Shown: positions 7,261 to 16,209, counted from the first letter of the stretch. The stretch: 64,000 nucleotides of DNA from Anaerobacillus alkaliphilus (GCF_004116265.1 NZ_QOUX01000046.1:186001-250000), one strand, 5' to 3'. The notes: generated from the sequence alone by a model not told the origin. Numbers and translations: made by a program.

Positions 7261-7813
7261 TATTTACCCACACTCCCCCTTCTACACCTTTTTGAACGGC
7301 AGCACGTATTTCGGACTTCGTCATCCCACCAACTTTACGATAGACAATCGTTCCATCTTTATCGATCACAATCGAGGTTGGAATCGGTGGTACTTGATAC
7401 AATCTTGACACGACCCCTTTATCGTCTACTAAGTTCTCGTATGGTACGTGATATTGTTCTATGAACTCTTTACTCTTATGAAGCGTATCTTGAGTAGCTA
7501 CATTAATCCCAATAAAGGTAATTTCAGTACCGAATGTATTTGCCACTTCCACTAAATCGGGCATCTCGGCTTTACAAGGTGGACACCATGATGCCCAAAA
7601 ATTAATGAAGATAGGTTTTCCAAGGAGATCTACATCATAAGTAAGTGTAGTTCCATCAAACGTTTCTAATGTAAATGAAGGAGCTTGATAACCAACTAAA
7701 GGAATCGTTGCGATTCTATCATCAAATTTATAAGTAGACTGTTTTTGGCCCATCCACAAGAAAAAAACAACAACAACTACGTTTACAATTATAAGAATTC
7801 GTTTGCCGAGCAC
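7250..7813 (-). CDS. TlpA/ResA-like membrane-anchored thiol-disulfide protein
   Basis: A thioredoxin-fold protein with one N-terminal membrane anchor (residues about 6-20), so the catalytic domain should face outside. The active site is WCPPC (Cys 77 and Cys 80), and cis-Pro appears in VPPIPTSIV. I prefer the GTG start at 7813: it has an AAAGGTG ribosome site at the right distance and begins just before the anchor, whereas the longer reading upstream adds an unlikely Cys-rich stretch. It probably acts as an extracytoplasmic reductase. Its downstream partners are the Lgt-like protein and ccdC. A copZ terminator lies between it and the copper genes. Confidence 0.85.
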   Translation of the reverse strand: MLGKRILIIVNVVVVVFFLWMGQKQSTYKFDDRIATIPLVGYQAPSFTLETFDGTTLTYDVDLLGKPIFINFWASWCPPCKAEMPDLVEVANTFGTEITFIGINVATQDTLHKSKEFIEQYHVPYENLVDDKGVVSRLYQVPPIPTSIVIDKDGTIVYRKVGGMTKSEIRAAVQKGVEGGVWVNNVK

Positions 7814-7867
7814 TCTAACACACCTTTCAGCACCGCGCACTTCCAAACCACACGGGGTATTTTCACA

Positions 7868-7902
7868 TATAAAAAGAAAGAGGTTTTTCAACCTCCTTCT
7901 TC
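7868..7902 (-). terminator. Terminator after copZ
   Basis: An AGGAGGTT-GAAA-AACCTC stem followed by TTTCTTTTT lies just after the copZ stop, separating the copper operon from the thioredoxin cluster. Confidence 0.65.
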
Positions 7903-7912
7903 TTAGCAGATA

Positions 7913-8119
7913 TTATACGACATCGTATCCAGCTTCTTCAATTTCATTTTTTAAAGCATCTTCTGTAACCTTACCATTCTCGTATTGAACTGTTACATTT
8001 TTAGCCGCTAAGTTCACTTCAGCCTTTGCTACTCCATCAAGTTTCGATAAAGCCCCTTCTACTGCAGCCTTACAATGACCACAACTCATACCTTCAACTG
8101 AAATAGTTACTTCTACCAT
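7913..8119 (-). CDS. copZ: Copper chaperone CopZ
   Basis: A 68-residue heavy-metal-associated (HMA) domain with the Cu(I)-binding MSCGHC motif near residues 11-16. The family has a ferredoxin-like fold, carries Cu(I) in the cytosol and hands it to the CopA ATPase. It is the third gene of the csoR-copA-copZ operon, 26 bases after copA. Confidence 0.95.
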   Translation of the reverse strand: MVEVTISVEGMSCGHCKAAVEGALSKLDGVAKAEVNLAAKNVTVQYENGKVTEDALKNEIEEAGYDVV

Positions 8120-8145
8120 TATTTACAACTCCCTAACCTAATTTT

Positions 8146-10527
8146 TTATTTAATTTTTACGCGTTTTAAACGTAAAGAGTTACTAACTACTGAAACAGAA
8201 CTAAATGCCATAGCAGCTCCTGCTATCCAAGGTGCAAGCAAACCAGCCGCAGCAATCGGTAAGCCAATTGAATTATAAATAAATGCCCAGAACAAGTTTT
8301 GCTTAATATTTCGCATTGTTGCTCTACTTAATTTAATTGCCTCTGGGATAGACCGTAGATCTCCACGCATAAGTGTAATATCTGCAGCTTCCATCGCGAC
8401 ATCTGTACCTGTACCAATCGCCATTCCGATGTCAGCAAGGGCAAGTGCCGGGGCATCATTAATACCATCACCTACCATAATTACCTTTTTGCCTTGATCT
8501 TTTAGTTCTTTAATTTTAAATGCTTTTTCATCTGGTAATACTTCCGAAAAAACATGGTCAATATCAACTTGTTTGGCAATTGCTTTTGCTGTACGGTTGT
8601 TGTCCCCAGTAAGCATAATGACAGTATAGCCCATCTTCTTTAACTGTTGGACTGCTTCCTTAGAGCTTTCTTTGACTTGGTCAGCAACAGCTATCACGCC
8701 CACTAGTTGGCTATCCACGCTTATAAGCATCGCTGTTTTTCCATCAGACTCTAACCTTGTCATTTCAGCTTCTAGACTTTGGAATTCAATATTATTTTCA
8801 CGTAGCAGTTTCCGAGTACCTATAAAGACTTCCTTACCCTCGTAGACAGCTTTTAAGCCATGACCAGGAATAGCCTCAAAGTTTTCAACATTATTAAGGG
8901 GAACTTCCTGTTCTTTAGCTGCTTTTACAATGGCTTGACCAAGAGGATGCTCTGAGCCTTTTTCAATAGACGCCGCTAATTGTAGTAGTTGGTCTTGAGC
9001 CCAACCTTCAACCGCAATTACATCTGTTAATTCTGGCTCGCCCTTTGTAATCGTTCCTGTTTTATCTAGAACTACTGTATCTGTTTTGTGAGCTCTTTCT
9101 AAATGCTCACCACCCTTATACAAAATACCATTTTCTGCGCCTCGTCCTGTACCAACCATAATTGATGTTGGTGTCGCTAATCCTAGAGCGCAAGGGCAAG
9201 CAATGACTAAGACAGCAGTGAAATTAATGAGCGCTTCCTGGAAGCTTGCTCCAAGAATAAAATACCAAATAACAAAGGAAATAACCGCAATTAACACTGC
9301 AACCGGAACGAAATAACCGGAAATGATATCAACTAAGCGTTGAATTGGTGCTTTTGAACCTTGGGCTTCTTCAACTACTTTGATGATTTGAGCTAAGGTT
9401 GTTTCTTTCCCAACTTTAGTAGCCTTAAACTTAAATGATCCATGCTTATTAATGGTTGCACCGATGACTTCATCGTCGATACTTTTATCAACGGGAATAC
9501 TTTCACCAGTAAGCATTGACTCATCAATTGTAGTATGACCTTCTACGACGATACCATCAACCGGTATTTTTTCGCCTGGTTTAACAACAACGACATCACC
9601 AATTCGAACGTCTTCAATCGCAATTTCGCTTTCAATACCATCACGAATGACGATCGCTTTTTTGGCTTGCAAGCCCATTAGCTTCTTGATTGCTTCTGAA
9701 GTGCGGCCTTTTGCTCTAGCTTCTAATAACTTCCCAAGCAATATTAACGTAATAATTACGGCACTTGTCTCGAAAAACAAGTATACTTCACCTTGGAGAG
9801 TTAACCATACCGAATAGAAATAGGCGGCCGATGTTCCCATTGCTACTAGAACATCCATGTTTGCACTACCACCTCTAAGAGACTTGTAGGCTCCTTTATA
9901 GAACTGTAAACCAGCATAAAATTGAACTGGTGTTGCTAGCACCCATTGTAAATACCCATTCATAAACCAGTGAGGCAACAACATTTGCTCTGGATAGAAA
10001 TGGTCAACCATCGTTACAAACAATGGTAAAGAGAAAATGAGAGCAATGATAAACATTCGTTTTTGTCTGGCGACTTCTTGATCTTTTGAGGGCTCTTCTT
10101 TATTTTCTTTCCTTACCGAAGCTTGAAAGCCTATTTTCTCGATACGCTGAATAATTTCTTCTTCTGAAATTACCCCCTCGACGTATTCAATAGTTCCTCG
10201 CTCTAGTGGTAAATTTACAGTAGCTTGATGGACACCTTCTAATTTATTTACAACTTTTTCGATTCTTGCAGAACAAGCTGCACAAGTCATTCCTTTGACA
10301 TCTAACTCGAGCTTCGCTTTTCTCACTTCAAAGCCTAATTTTTCAATTTTACCTTCAATTTCTTTTAGTGAAGTTTGACTAGAGTCATATCTTATTGCAG
10401 CTTTTTCCATTGCTAAATTTACAGAAGCAGAAACACCTTCTTGTTTATTAAGCACTCTTTCTATACGGGAAGAACAAGCCGCACACGTCATACCTCCAAT
10501 ATTCAATTGTACGTTTTTTTCACCCAT
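8146..10527 (-). CDS. copA: Copper-exporting P1B-type ATPase CopA
   Basis: A 793-residue P1B ATPase. Two N-terminal HMA domains carry CxxC at residues 15-18 and 82-85 (both MTCAAC). The ion-path CPC motif is at about 444-446, the phosphorylated Asp in DKTGT at about 488, TGES at 340-343, an HP motif in SEHPLG, and the hinge GDGINDAPAL near the C-terminus. These define Cu(I) export at the membrane. I chose the ATG at 10527, which has AGGTGAT upstream, rather than a GTG three codons earlier. It is the second gene of the CsoR-controlled operon. Confidence 0.96.
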   Translation of the reverse strand: MGEKNVQLNIGGMTCAACSSRIERVLNKQEGVSASVNLAMEKAAIRYDSSQTSLKEIEGKIEKLGFEVRKAKLELDVKGMTCAACSARIEKVVNKLEGVHQATVNLPLERGTIEYVEGVISEEEIIQRIEKIGFQASVRKENKEEPSKDQEVARQKRMFIIALIFSLPLFVTMVDHFYPEQMLLPHWFMNGYLQWVLATPVQFYAGLQFYKGAYKSLRGGSANMDVLVAMGTSAAYFYSVWLTLQGEVYLFFETSAVIITLILLGKLLEARAKGRTSEAIKKLMGLQAKKAIVIRDGIESEIAIEDVRIGDVVVVKPGEKIPVDGIVVEGHTTIDESMLTGESIPVDKSIDDEVIGATINKHGSFKFKATKVGKETTLAQIIKVVEEAQGSKAPIQRLVDIISGYFVPVAVLIAVISFVIWYFILGASFQEALINFTAVLVIACPCALGLATPTSIMVGTGRGAENGILYKGGEHLERAHKTDTVVLDKTGTITKGEPELTDVIAVEGWAQDQLLQLAASIEKGSEHPLGQAIVKAAKEQEVPLNNVENFEAIPGHGLKAVYEGKEVFIGTRKLLRENNIEFQSLEAEMTRLESDGKTAMLISVDSQLVGVIAVADQVKESSKEAVQQLKKMGYTVIMLTGDNNRTAKAIAKQVDIDHVFSEVLPDEKAFKIKELKDQGKKVIMVGDGINDAPALALADIGMAIGTGTDVAMEAADITLMRGDLRSIPEAIKLSRATMRNIKQNLFWAFIYNSIGLPIAAAGLLAPWIAGAAMAFSSVSVVSNSLRLKRVKIK

Positions 10528-10543
10528 TTCGATCACCTTTTTT

Positions 10544-10870
10544 CTATGATTTAGAGAATTGCTGAATAACTTTCATCAATTCTTCGATTGCTTCGTCACC
10601 TTCTCCATCGGCAACAGCTTGAGACACACATCCTCTTGTATGATGCTCTAGTAAGGTGTAGCCAACCTTCTTTAACGCTGCTGATACTGCAGATACTTGA
10701 ACAAGAACATCGACACAATAACGATCTTCCTCAACCATCTTTTGAATTCCTCTTACCTGCCCCTCGACACGTTTCAGACGGTTGATAAGTTGTTGTTTTT
10801 CTTCTTCTCTTCGTCTCACTGCAGGGCTCTTTTCTGGATGAAGGGGTATATTTAAAATATCTTTTTCCAT
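10544..10870 (-). CDS. csoR: Copper-sensing repressor CsoR
   Basis: A 108-residue all-helical DUF156 repressor. The Cu(I) ligands are visible: Cys in EDRYCVDVL, and His and Cys in HHTRGC. The ATG at 10870 follows a strong GAGGTGATG ribosome site. A longer reading to 10897 would run into the operator and is rejected. Copper binding releases CsoR from DNA. It heads the csoR-copA-copZ operon and should repress itself through the site at 10891-10912. Confidence 0.95.
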   Translation of the reverse strand: MEKDILNIPLHPEKSPAVRRREEEKQQLINRLKRVEGQVRGIQKMVEEDRYCVDVLVQVSAVSAALKKVGYTLLEHHTRGCVSQAVADGEGDEAIEELMKVIQQFSKS

Positions 10871-10890
10871 GTCATCATCACCTCTTACAT

Positions 10891-10922
10891 ATACCATACC
10901 CCCACATGGTATTCCGTGTCAA
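10891..10922 (-). promoter_or_regulatory. csoR-copAZ promoter with CsoR-type operator
   Basis: Minus-strand TTGACA (10917-10922) and TATGGT (10893-10898) are 18 bases apart. The inverted repeat ATACCAT/ATGGTAT (10891-10897, 10906-10912) surrounds a run of G (C on the plus strand), the layout of CsoR operators. It covers the -10 and spacer, so binding would block RNA polymerase. Confidence 0.8.
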
Positions 10923-10960
10923 CAAAAAAGACACAGCAATTGTGACATCGCCGTGTCTTA
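10923..10960 (-). terminator. Terminator of the ABC exporter operon
   Basis: An AAGACACGGC/GCTGTGTCTT-type stem followed by six T reads on the minus strand. It is separated from the exporter stop codon by the MITE-like element. Confidence 0.7.
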
Positions 10961-10967
10961 TTCCTAT

Positions 10968-11099
10968 GGCTGTTTTCGCAAAGTTTGTTGCTTTCGTAAA
11001 TTTGCTCTTTTCTTACATAATTTATTGGCTGATACCTTCATCTAGGGTATTTTTTCGATTATTTTGGGTAAAAAGCCACAATGTTTACGAAAAGAGCCT
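10968..11099. mobile_element. MITE-like element, copy 1, with candidate 7-bp target duplication
   Basis: The left end reads GGCTGTTTTCGCAAA and the right end TTTACGAAAAGAGCCT, which are inverted copies of each other with few differences. The flanks carry a direct repeat TTCCTAT (10961-10967 and 11100-11106). The same ends bound a second element at 63567-63689. The interior is AT-rich and has no credible gene. The right flank touches the stop codon of the ABC exporter gene. Confidence 0.65.
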
Positions 11100-11105
11100 T
11101 TCCTA

Positions 11106-12923
11106 TTACGCTAATTCAGATGTTGTTACCGATTCAATCTCTTCTGGATCTCCTTGTTGAAGTAGATACATCTTGTGGTATAAACCACCTTGTTTAATTA
11201 ATTCTTGGTGATTGCCTCTTTCAACGATCTCACCTTGATGTAAAACTAAGATTTGGTCGGCATCTTGTATTGTAGATAGTCGATGTGCAATAGCAATGGT
11301 TGTTCTGCCTTGACGCATTTTTTCAAGTGCCTTTTGAATTTCACCTTCAGTTTCCGTATCAACGTTTGCTGTCGCTTCATCAAGAACTAGAATGCTAGGA
11401 TTTAATGCAATTGTTCTTGCAAAAGACAGTAACTGACGTTGTCCACTTGATAAGGTCGAGCCACGCTCACCAATTTTAGCATCATACCCCCCGGGGAGAT
11501 TTTCTATAAACGGATGGGCATGAACAAATTGTGCTGCATCAACAATGTTCTGTTTTAATAACTCTTTATTATAAAATCGGATATTATCTTCAATACTACC
11601 AACAAATAGAAACGGATCTTGAAGAACGAGGCCCATTTTCTTACGAATTTCCTCATTCTCATACGCATCAATAGATACCCCATCAATCAGAATATCTCCC
11701 TGTACTCCTGGATAAAAACGCATCAATAAGTTAATAATTGAACTTTTTCCGCTCCCTGTATGACCTACAAGGGCAACTGTCTCACCCTTCTTTGCGGTGA
11801 AGGAAATGTTTTTCAATACTTGATGTTTCCCATCATAAGAAAAACTCACATTTCGGAATTCAACTTCACCCTTCTCAATTTTCGGTGAACCCTGGCCTTT
11901 TTTCTCTGGAGAAATTTCATCATGATCTAATAGTCGAAACACACGACTAGCTGAAACAAGCGCTTGTTGAAAAATTGATAAACGCATCATCATCTGGTTT
12001 ACAGGCTCAAAAAAACGGTCTAAGTAGTTTATGAATGCGTAAAGCACACCAATCTCTACCGGACTATTAAATGATGTAACCCCAAAAAAGCTAAGCACAA
12101 GGATCAAAGCCATAATAGAAACAAAATCAACAGCTGGTCTCAGTAATAAGCCATCAAGTTTGATACTTTTTAACCAAGCTTTTTGATGCTCATCATTGAT
12201 CGTTTCAAACTCTTTTCGTAATCGTTTTTCTTGACGGAAAATTTGGACGACGGTCATACCTTGAATTGACTCATTAATTTTAGCATTTAATTGACTAAGT
12301 TTTTCACTCATTTCAGCATAAAACTTCGAGCTTAACCGTCGATACGCTTGCATCAATACTAATAGAATTGGCAAAATGAATAAACAAAAAAGTGCTAATC
12401 TAACATTTAAGTAGAACATTGCCACAAATACGCCAATTAGGAAAATAAAATTTTGTACATAGTTTGACAAAACATTAACATAGAGTTCTTTAATTGTTTC
12501 AGTGTCATTCGTTATACGCGAAACTAATCCACCCGTTGGGAACTTATCAAAAAACGCTAAACCTAAATTTTGTACTTTTTCAAAAACATCAATTCTAATT
12601 TGTTGAATAATTTGCAGCGCTATTTTTTGAAAGAGAAATAATTGGACGTAGGTAATAGCCACACTAGCAAAGTGTAAGGCTAGGTACCCCGCTCCTAACC
12701 AAAATAAAGGTTGGAAATCAAAGATTCTCGGCGTTAAATAATCATCAATAAATATCTTTACTAAAATTGGACCTAAGATTTGAGCACCAGTCCCAAGCAA
12801 TAGCAAAACAAAGGCGAATGTCAGCCAACGTAAATGTGGTTTCGTATACCCCAGTAGCCTTTTAAAAACAGTTTTCTGATTCATAGGCTCAAATAATAAT
12901 GATTGTTTATTTTTTTCACTCAT
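11106..12923 (-). CDS. yheH: ABC multidrug-type exporter half, canonical-site subunit (YheH/BmrD-like)
   Basis: A 605-residue half transporter: six membrane helices in residues about 30-320, then a nucleotide-binding domain with Walker A GHTGSGKS, signature LSSGQRQL and Walker B ILVLDEAT with a normal catalytic Glu. It overlaps the upstream partner by 8 bases. The partner has Asp at the catalytic Glu position, so the two form an asymmetric heterodimer like BmrCD. It lacks the long extracytoplasmic insert I associate with B. subtilis BmrD, so the symbol is tentative. The substrate is unknown; drug or lipid export is likely. Confidence 0.8.
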   Translation of the reverse strand: MSEKNKQSLLFEPMNQKTVFKRLLGYTKPHLRWLTFAFVLLLLGTGAQILGPILVKIFIDDYLTPRIFDFQPLFWLGAGYLALHFASVAITYVQLFLFQKIALQIIQQIRIDVFEKVQNLGLAFFDKFPTGGLVSRITNDTETIKELYVNVLSNYVQNFIFLIGVFVAMFYLNVRLALFCLFILPILLVLMQAYRRLSSKFYAEMSEKLSQLNAKINESIQGMTVVQIFRQEKRLRKEFETINDEHQKAWLKSIKLDGLLLRPAVDFVSIMALILVLSFFGVTSFNSPVEIGVLYAFINYLDRFFEPVNQMMMRLSIFQQALVSASRVFRLLDHDEISPEKKGQGSPKIEKGEVEFRNVSFSYDGKHQVLKNISFTAKKGETVALVGHTGSGKSSIINLLMRFYPGVQGDILIDGVSIDAYENEEIRKKMGLVLQDPFLFVGSIEDNIRFYNKELLKQNIVDAAQFVHAHPFIENLPGGYDAKIGERGSTLSSGQRQLLSFARTIALNPSILVLDEATANVDTETEGEIQKALEKMRQGRTTIAIAHRLSTIQDADQILVLHQGEIVERGNHQELIKQGGLYHKMYLLQQGDPEEIESVTTSELA

Positions 12924-14673
12924 CGTTTGAGCCTCCTTGCTCTACTAATGTTTCTAGCTTTTGTTTTTCGTACATTTCCTTATACCACCCGTCAACAGCC
13001 ATTAACTCCTCATGAGTTCCTCTTTGAATGATTTCTCCGCCTTCTAACACGATAATAACATTTGCATGTTTGATCGCACTTAAGCGGTGGGCCGTAATCA
13101 TTGTCGTCTTACCGTGACGTAACTCTCGTAATGCATCTAGAATCGCTTCTTCTGTTTTTGCATCTACTGCTGATAAGCTATCATCTAAAATTAGCACTTC
13201 TGGATTCGCGATAAGTGCCCTTGCAATCGAGATTCTTTGTTTTTGTCCACCAGAAAGGGTAACCCCACGTTCCCCAACGATCGTTTCATAACCATCAGGA
13301 AGTTGAACAATATCATGGTGAATAGAAGCCAACTTCGCCGCTTCAATAATATCTGACATAGATGCATTAGGTTTTGCAAAGGCGATATTATCGGCTATCG
13401 TTGCGGAAAAGAGAAAATGATCTTGAGGCACATACCCTATTGATTTACGCAGCGCATCTAGTGAATAATCTTTAATATCTCGTTTTGAGAAATAGATACC
13501 TCCATCTGCAATGTCAAATTGTCGCATGAACAATTTCATCAAAGTAGTTTTCCCACTACCAGTACGACCTACAACACCAAGGGTTTCACCTTTTACTAAG
13601 CTAAAATCAACATTTTTGAGAACAGTCTCTTTATCCGAATATGCAAAACTATTAATTTTATATTGAATATCACCTACAGGTTGTTGTTCAAGTGGCTCGT
13701 TTACATCTGTAATATCAGCATTAACACTTAATAATGAAGATACGCGATTATATGAGGCACGACCTCTTTCGACAATATTAAAGAGCCAGCCAAAAGCAAG
13801 CATTGGCCATATTAATAGACCTAGGTAAATCGTAAAGCTCGTTAACTCTCCTATGGATAAATCGCCTGCAACTACGTACTTCGCTCCGAAAAAGATGGCT
13901 AAGAAATATGATATAGAAACAACTAGGGAAATCGTCGGATCAAATAAAGCATCCACTCTTGCAACTGAAATATTTTTGTTTACTACATCCTCTGATTTTC
14001 TTCTGAATGACTCAACATCATCACTCTCATAGCCAAACGTCTTAATTACACGAATTCCAGACATACTCTCTTGAACTTTATCATTCAACCCTGAAAAAGC
14101 AGCCTGCGCTTTACCAAATCGCTCATGAAGCAATGATCCATAATAACTTGTAGCAATTGCCATAATCGGCATTGGAATTAATGCAATTAGAGTTAGTTTC
14201 CAACTGATTGTTGCTGCCATGGTAATAATAACAAAACTCCCCATTAATAAAGAGTCTACTAGTGTTAAAACACCAACCCCAGCTGTTTGCTCGATTGCCC
14301 TTATGTCATTTGTCGAATGTGCCATAAGGTCTCCTGTTCGTCTTTTGTGATAAAAGTTTGGTGACATTTTTGTAAAATGCTCGTAAAGCTGATTACGAAG
14401 CTTCCTAGCTAGACGAATAGAAGCACCAAATATCATAATGCGCCAAAAATAACGAAAAATATAAACAGCTACTGCAACTCCTACTAAGACTCCACCCCAA
14501 GTAAATAATATCGAAGACGTCAAGGTATTACCTTCAATATGGTCTACAATGACTCCAACAATGTAAGGGGGGATTAGTGAAAGGAAGGAAACAAATGCCA
14601 GCATGAGAATACCCCAGATATACTTCCTTTTCTCCTCCTTAAAGAACCACATTAAATCTAAAAAGACTTTCAT
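12916..14673 (-). CDS. yheI: ABC multidrug-type exporter half, degenerate-site subunit (YheI/BmrC-like)
   Basis: A 585-residue half transporter. I use the ATG at 14673, which has a GAGGAGAG ribosome site; upstream codons lack one. The membrane domain contains PNFYHKRRTGDLMAHSTND as in YheI. The nucleotide-binding domain shows Walker A GRTGSGKT, signature LSGGQKQR and Walker B LILDDSLSAVD, where Asp replaces the catalytic Glu. This is the expected non-hydrolytic half of a heterodimeric exporter, and the next gene supplies the Glu. The length equals that of B. subtilis YheI. Confidence 0.82.
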   Translation of the reverse strand: MKVFLDLMWFFKEEKRKYIWGILMLAFVSFLSLIPPYIVGVIVDHIEGNTLTSSILFTWGGVLVGVAVAVYIFRYFWRIMIFGASIRLARKLRNQLYEHFTKMSPNFYHKRRTGDLMAHSTNDIRAIEQTAGVGVLTLVDSLLMGSFVIITMAATISWKLTLIALIPMPIMAIATSYYGSLLHERFGKAQAAFSGLNDKVQESMSGIRVIKTFGYESDDVESFRRKSEDVVNKNISVARVDALFDPTISLVVSISYFLAIFFGAKYVVAGDLSIGELTSFTIYLGLLIWPMLAFGWLFNIVERGRASYNRVSSLLSVNADITDVNEPLEQQPVGDIQYKINSFAYSDKETVLKNVDFSLVKGETLGVVGRTGSGKTTLMKLFMRQFDIADGGIYFSKRDIKDYSLDALRKSIGYVPQDHFLFSATIADNIAFAKPNASMSDIIEAAKLASIHHDIVQLPDGYETIVGERGVTLSGGQKQRISIARALIANPEVLILDDSLSAVDAKTEEAILDALRELRHGKTTMITAHRLSAIKHANVIIVLEGGEIIQRGTHEELMAVDGWYKEMYEKQKLETLVEQGGSNDE

Positions 14674-14828
14674 ATTTCTCTCCTCGTGTTCATTAATTTT
14701 ATTTTTCACATAGAACATCCTAATTTTATCAGACAATTGTAAATGTTAGAAGTAGAAAAATTTCTATAATCGAAATAACCCGAGAATTGTCGTGGTAGAC
14801 AACTTGCTCAAGTTCTTTTCTTTAAGTG

Positions 14829-14858
14829 CTAAAAAAAGAATGGTTTTAAACCATCCTT
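14829..14858 (-). terminator. Terminator of mnmH with the stop codon in the hairpin
   Basis: ATGGTTTAAAACCAT followed by TCTTTTTTT on the minus strand. The mnmH TAA at 14846-14848 forms the middle of the palindrome. Confidence 0.65.
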
Positions 14859-15925
14859 CGGAAGCAATCAATTTGCTTATCGGCTATCACTTGTTTTACT
14901 TTAGCTACTGCATCATAGATATCGGTAAAATTCACATGGACAATTTCTTGATGCTCCTGCCGCATCGAATGATCATACCTTGGGTCATAGTAGTGGGTAA
15001 GTAACATTACAAAGGCTTTTTCATAATCACGTTTTAAGAGTAGGTCGTGGATTTCATTACCGACATGTTTTTGCATTCGCTTCTTAATAATTAAAAACGC
15101 CTCAATAATTCTATTTTGATTGTTATTTGGTTGATAAGTTTCTAATAAATGTTGTACACGTTCCATAAACGGATATTCTAATTCGATACGAACTCCTTTT
15201 CTCTTTCCAGCCATAATAAAATCAGGAACAACGATATTACCAATTCGCTTACTTTCAGATTCAATTAGCAAATAAGGACTGTGGTAATAACGATCTAACT
15301 CACCAACCAAAAGTAATTCAAATTCTTTTTGACTTCTACTTTTTAAGCCAATTCCACCGAAGGCAGAACCCCGATGACTAGCTAAATCTTCAAGGTCAAT
15401 TACTGGATACCCTTCAAGTTTCAAACGCCGTAACACATCCGTTTTCTTTGTTCCAGTGTTTCCAGATAAAACATAATAGAATTTCAGTCTTTCTGCATGC
15501 GTTTGTAACCTTGTCGTGATATTTTCCCGGTAAGCCCTTATACCTCCATCCAACTGTAAGCAGTCTATACCTAGCATATTTAAAGTCGAAACAACGCTAT
15601 TACTTCGCATTCCACCTCTTGCACAAACTATCACAATTCTTTTTGTTGAGTATGAAGACCTAAGATTTAAGATTAAATCAAAAATTCCTTGAATTTTCTT
15701 TGAAAAAAAGTCTAGACCTAATCGAATTGCTTCTTCTTTCCCCATCTGCTTATAAACTGTCCCTACTTTTGAACGTTCATCATTATCAAAAATTGGTAGA
15801 TTAATTGAAGAAGGCATAGAAAATTCCTGATACTCTCCAGGTGAGCGTACATCTACTGTTACATATTTATTAGGATCCCAAGATAAAACATCAACTTTTG
15901 GAATTTGAAATTGATTATCATACAT
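14846..15925 (-). CDS. mnmH: tRNA 2-selenouridine synthase MnmH (SelU)
   Basis: A 359-residue protein with an N-terminal rhodanese domain (active Cys 101 in CARGGMRS) and a C-terminal P-loop domain. The enzyme replaces sulfur by selenium at the tRNA wobble uridine through a geranylated intermediate, using selenophosphate. The start at 15925 has an AGGATG ribosome site. An oddity: the P-loop reads GNTGTKKT (155-162), with Lys where Walker A normally has Gly, so ATP/GTP binding may be altered. No selD or other selenium gene is in the window. It is not usually found at this place in Bacillus subtilis. Confidence 0.88.
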   Translation of the reverse strand: MYDNQFQIPKVDVLSWDPNKYVTVDVRSPGEYQEFSMPSSINLPIFDNDERSKVGTVYKQMGKEEAIRLGLDFFSKKIQGIFDLILNLRSSYSTKRIVIVCARGGMRSNSVVSTLNMLGIDCLQLDGGIRAYRENITTRLQTHAERLKFYYVLSGNTGTKKTDVLRRLKLEGYPVIDLEDLASHRGSAFGGIGLKSRSQKEFELLLVGELDRYYHSPYLLIESESKRIGNIVVPDFIMAGKRKGVRIELEYPFMERVQHLLETYQPNNNQNRIIEAFLIIKKRMQKHVGNEIHDLLLKRDYEKAFVMLLTHYYDPRYDHSMRQEHQEIVHVNFTDIYDAVAKVKQVIADKQIDCFRRMV

Positions 15926-15962
15926 GTTCATCATCCTATACCCTATGGATTTCATTAATACG

Positions 15963-15986
15963 AAAAAACACCCCATTACGGAGTGC
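15963..15986 (-). terminator. Terminator after yneF
   Basis: GCACTCC/GGGGTGT stem (with wobble pairs) followed by a T run on the minus strand, 10 bases after the yneF stop. Confidence 0.6.
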
Positions 15987-15996
15987 TTGTCCTATA

Positions 15997-16209
15997 TTAT
16001 TTCATTTGATTGTTCATTGCTTTCATCATTTGTGTGATTTTCTTTTGAGATGGGTTCATACCCATTTGCATCATCATCACGCGTAACATCTTTTCATTAA
16101 TAGGTGGGTTTTTCTTAAGATAGTTCATCATTGTTTTGCGGGCAATAAAAAAGCCAATCGCAACACCGGCAATTAAAGAAAGCACGCCGATTAAAATATT
16201 AATCCACAT
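15997..16209 (-). CDS. yneF: UPF0154 membrane protein YneF
   Basis: A 70-residue protein with one N-terminal membrane helix (residues 3-22, [19 protein letters not shown]) and a basic, Met-rich cytoplasmic tail with [17 protein letters not shown], the UPF0154 signature. The function is unknown. It lies downstream of sirA as in Bacillus subtilis. Confidence 0.9.
   Translation of the reverse strand: MWINILIGVLSLIAGVAIGFFIARKTMMNYLKKNPPINEKMLRVMMMQMGMNPSQKKITQMMKAMNNQMK

Noticed and set aside
10906-11160. Plus-strand open frame of 84 codons
   Set aside because: It runs through the MITE-like element and into the antisense of the ABC exporter end; no ribosome site and no family resemblance.
14846-15004. 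Plus-strand open frame opposite the end of mnmH
   Set aside because: Antisense shadow of a conserved gene with no ribosome site.
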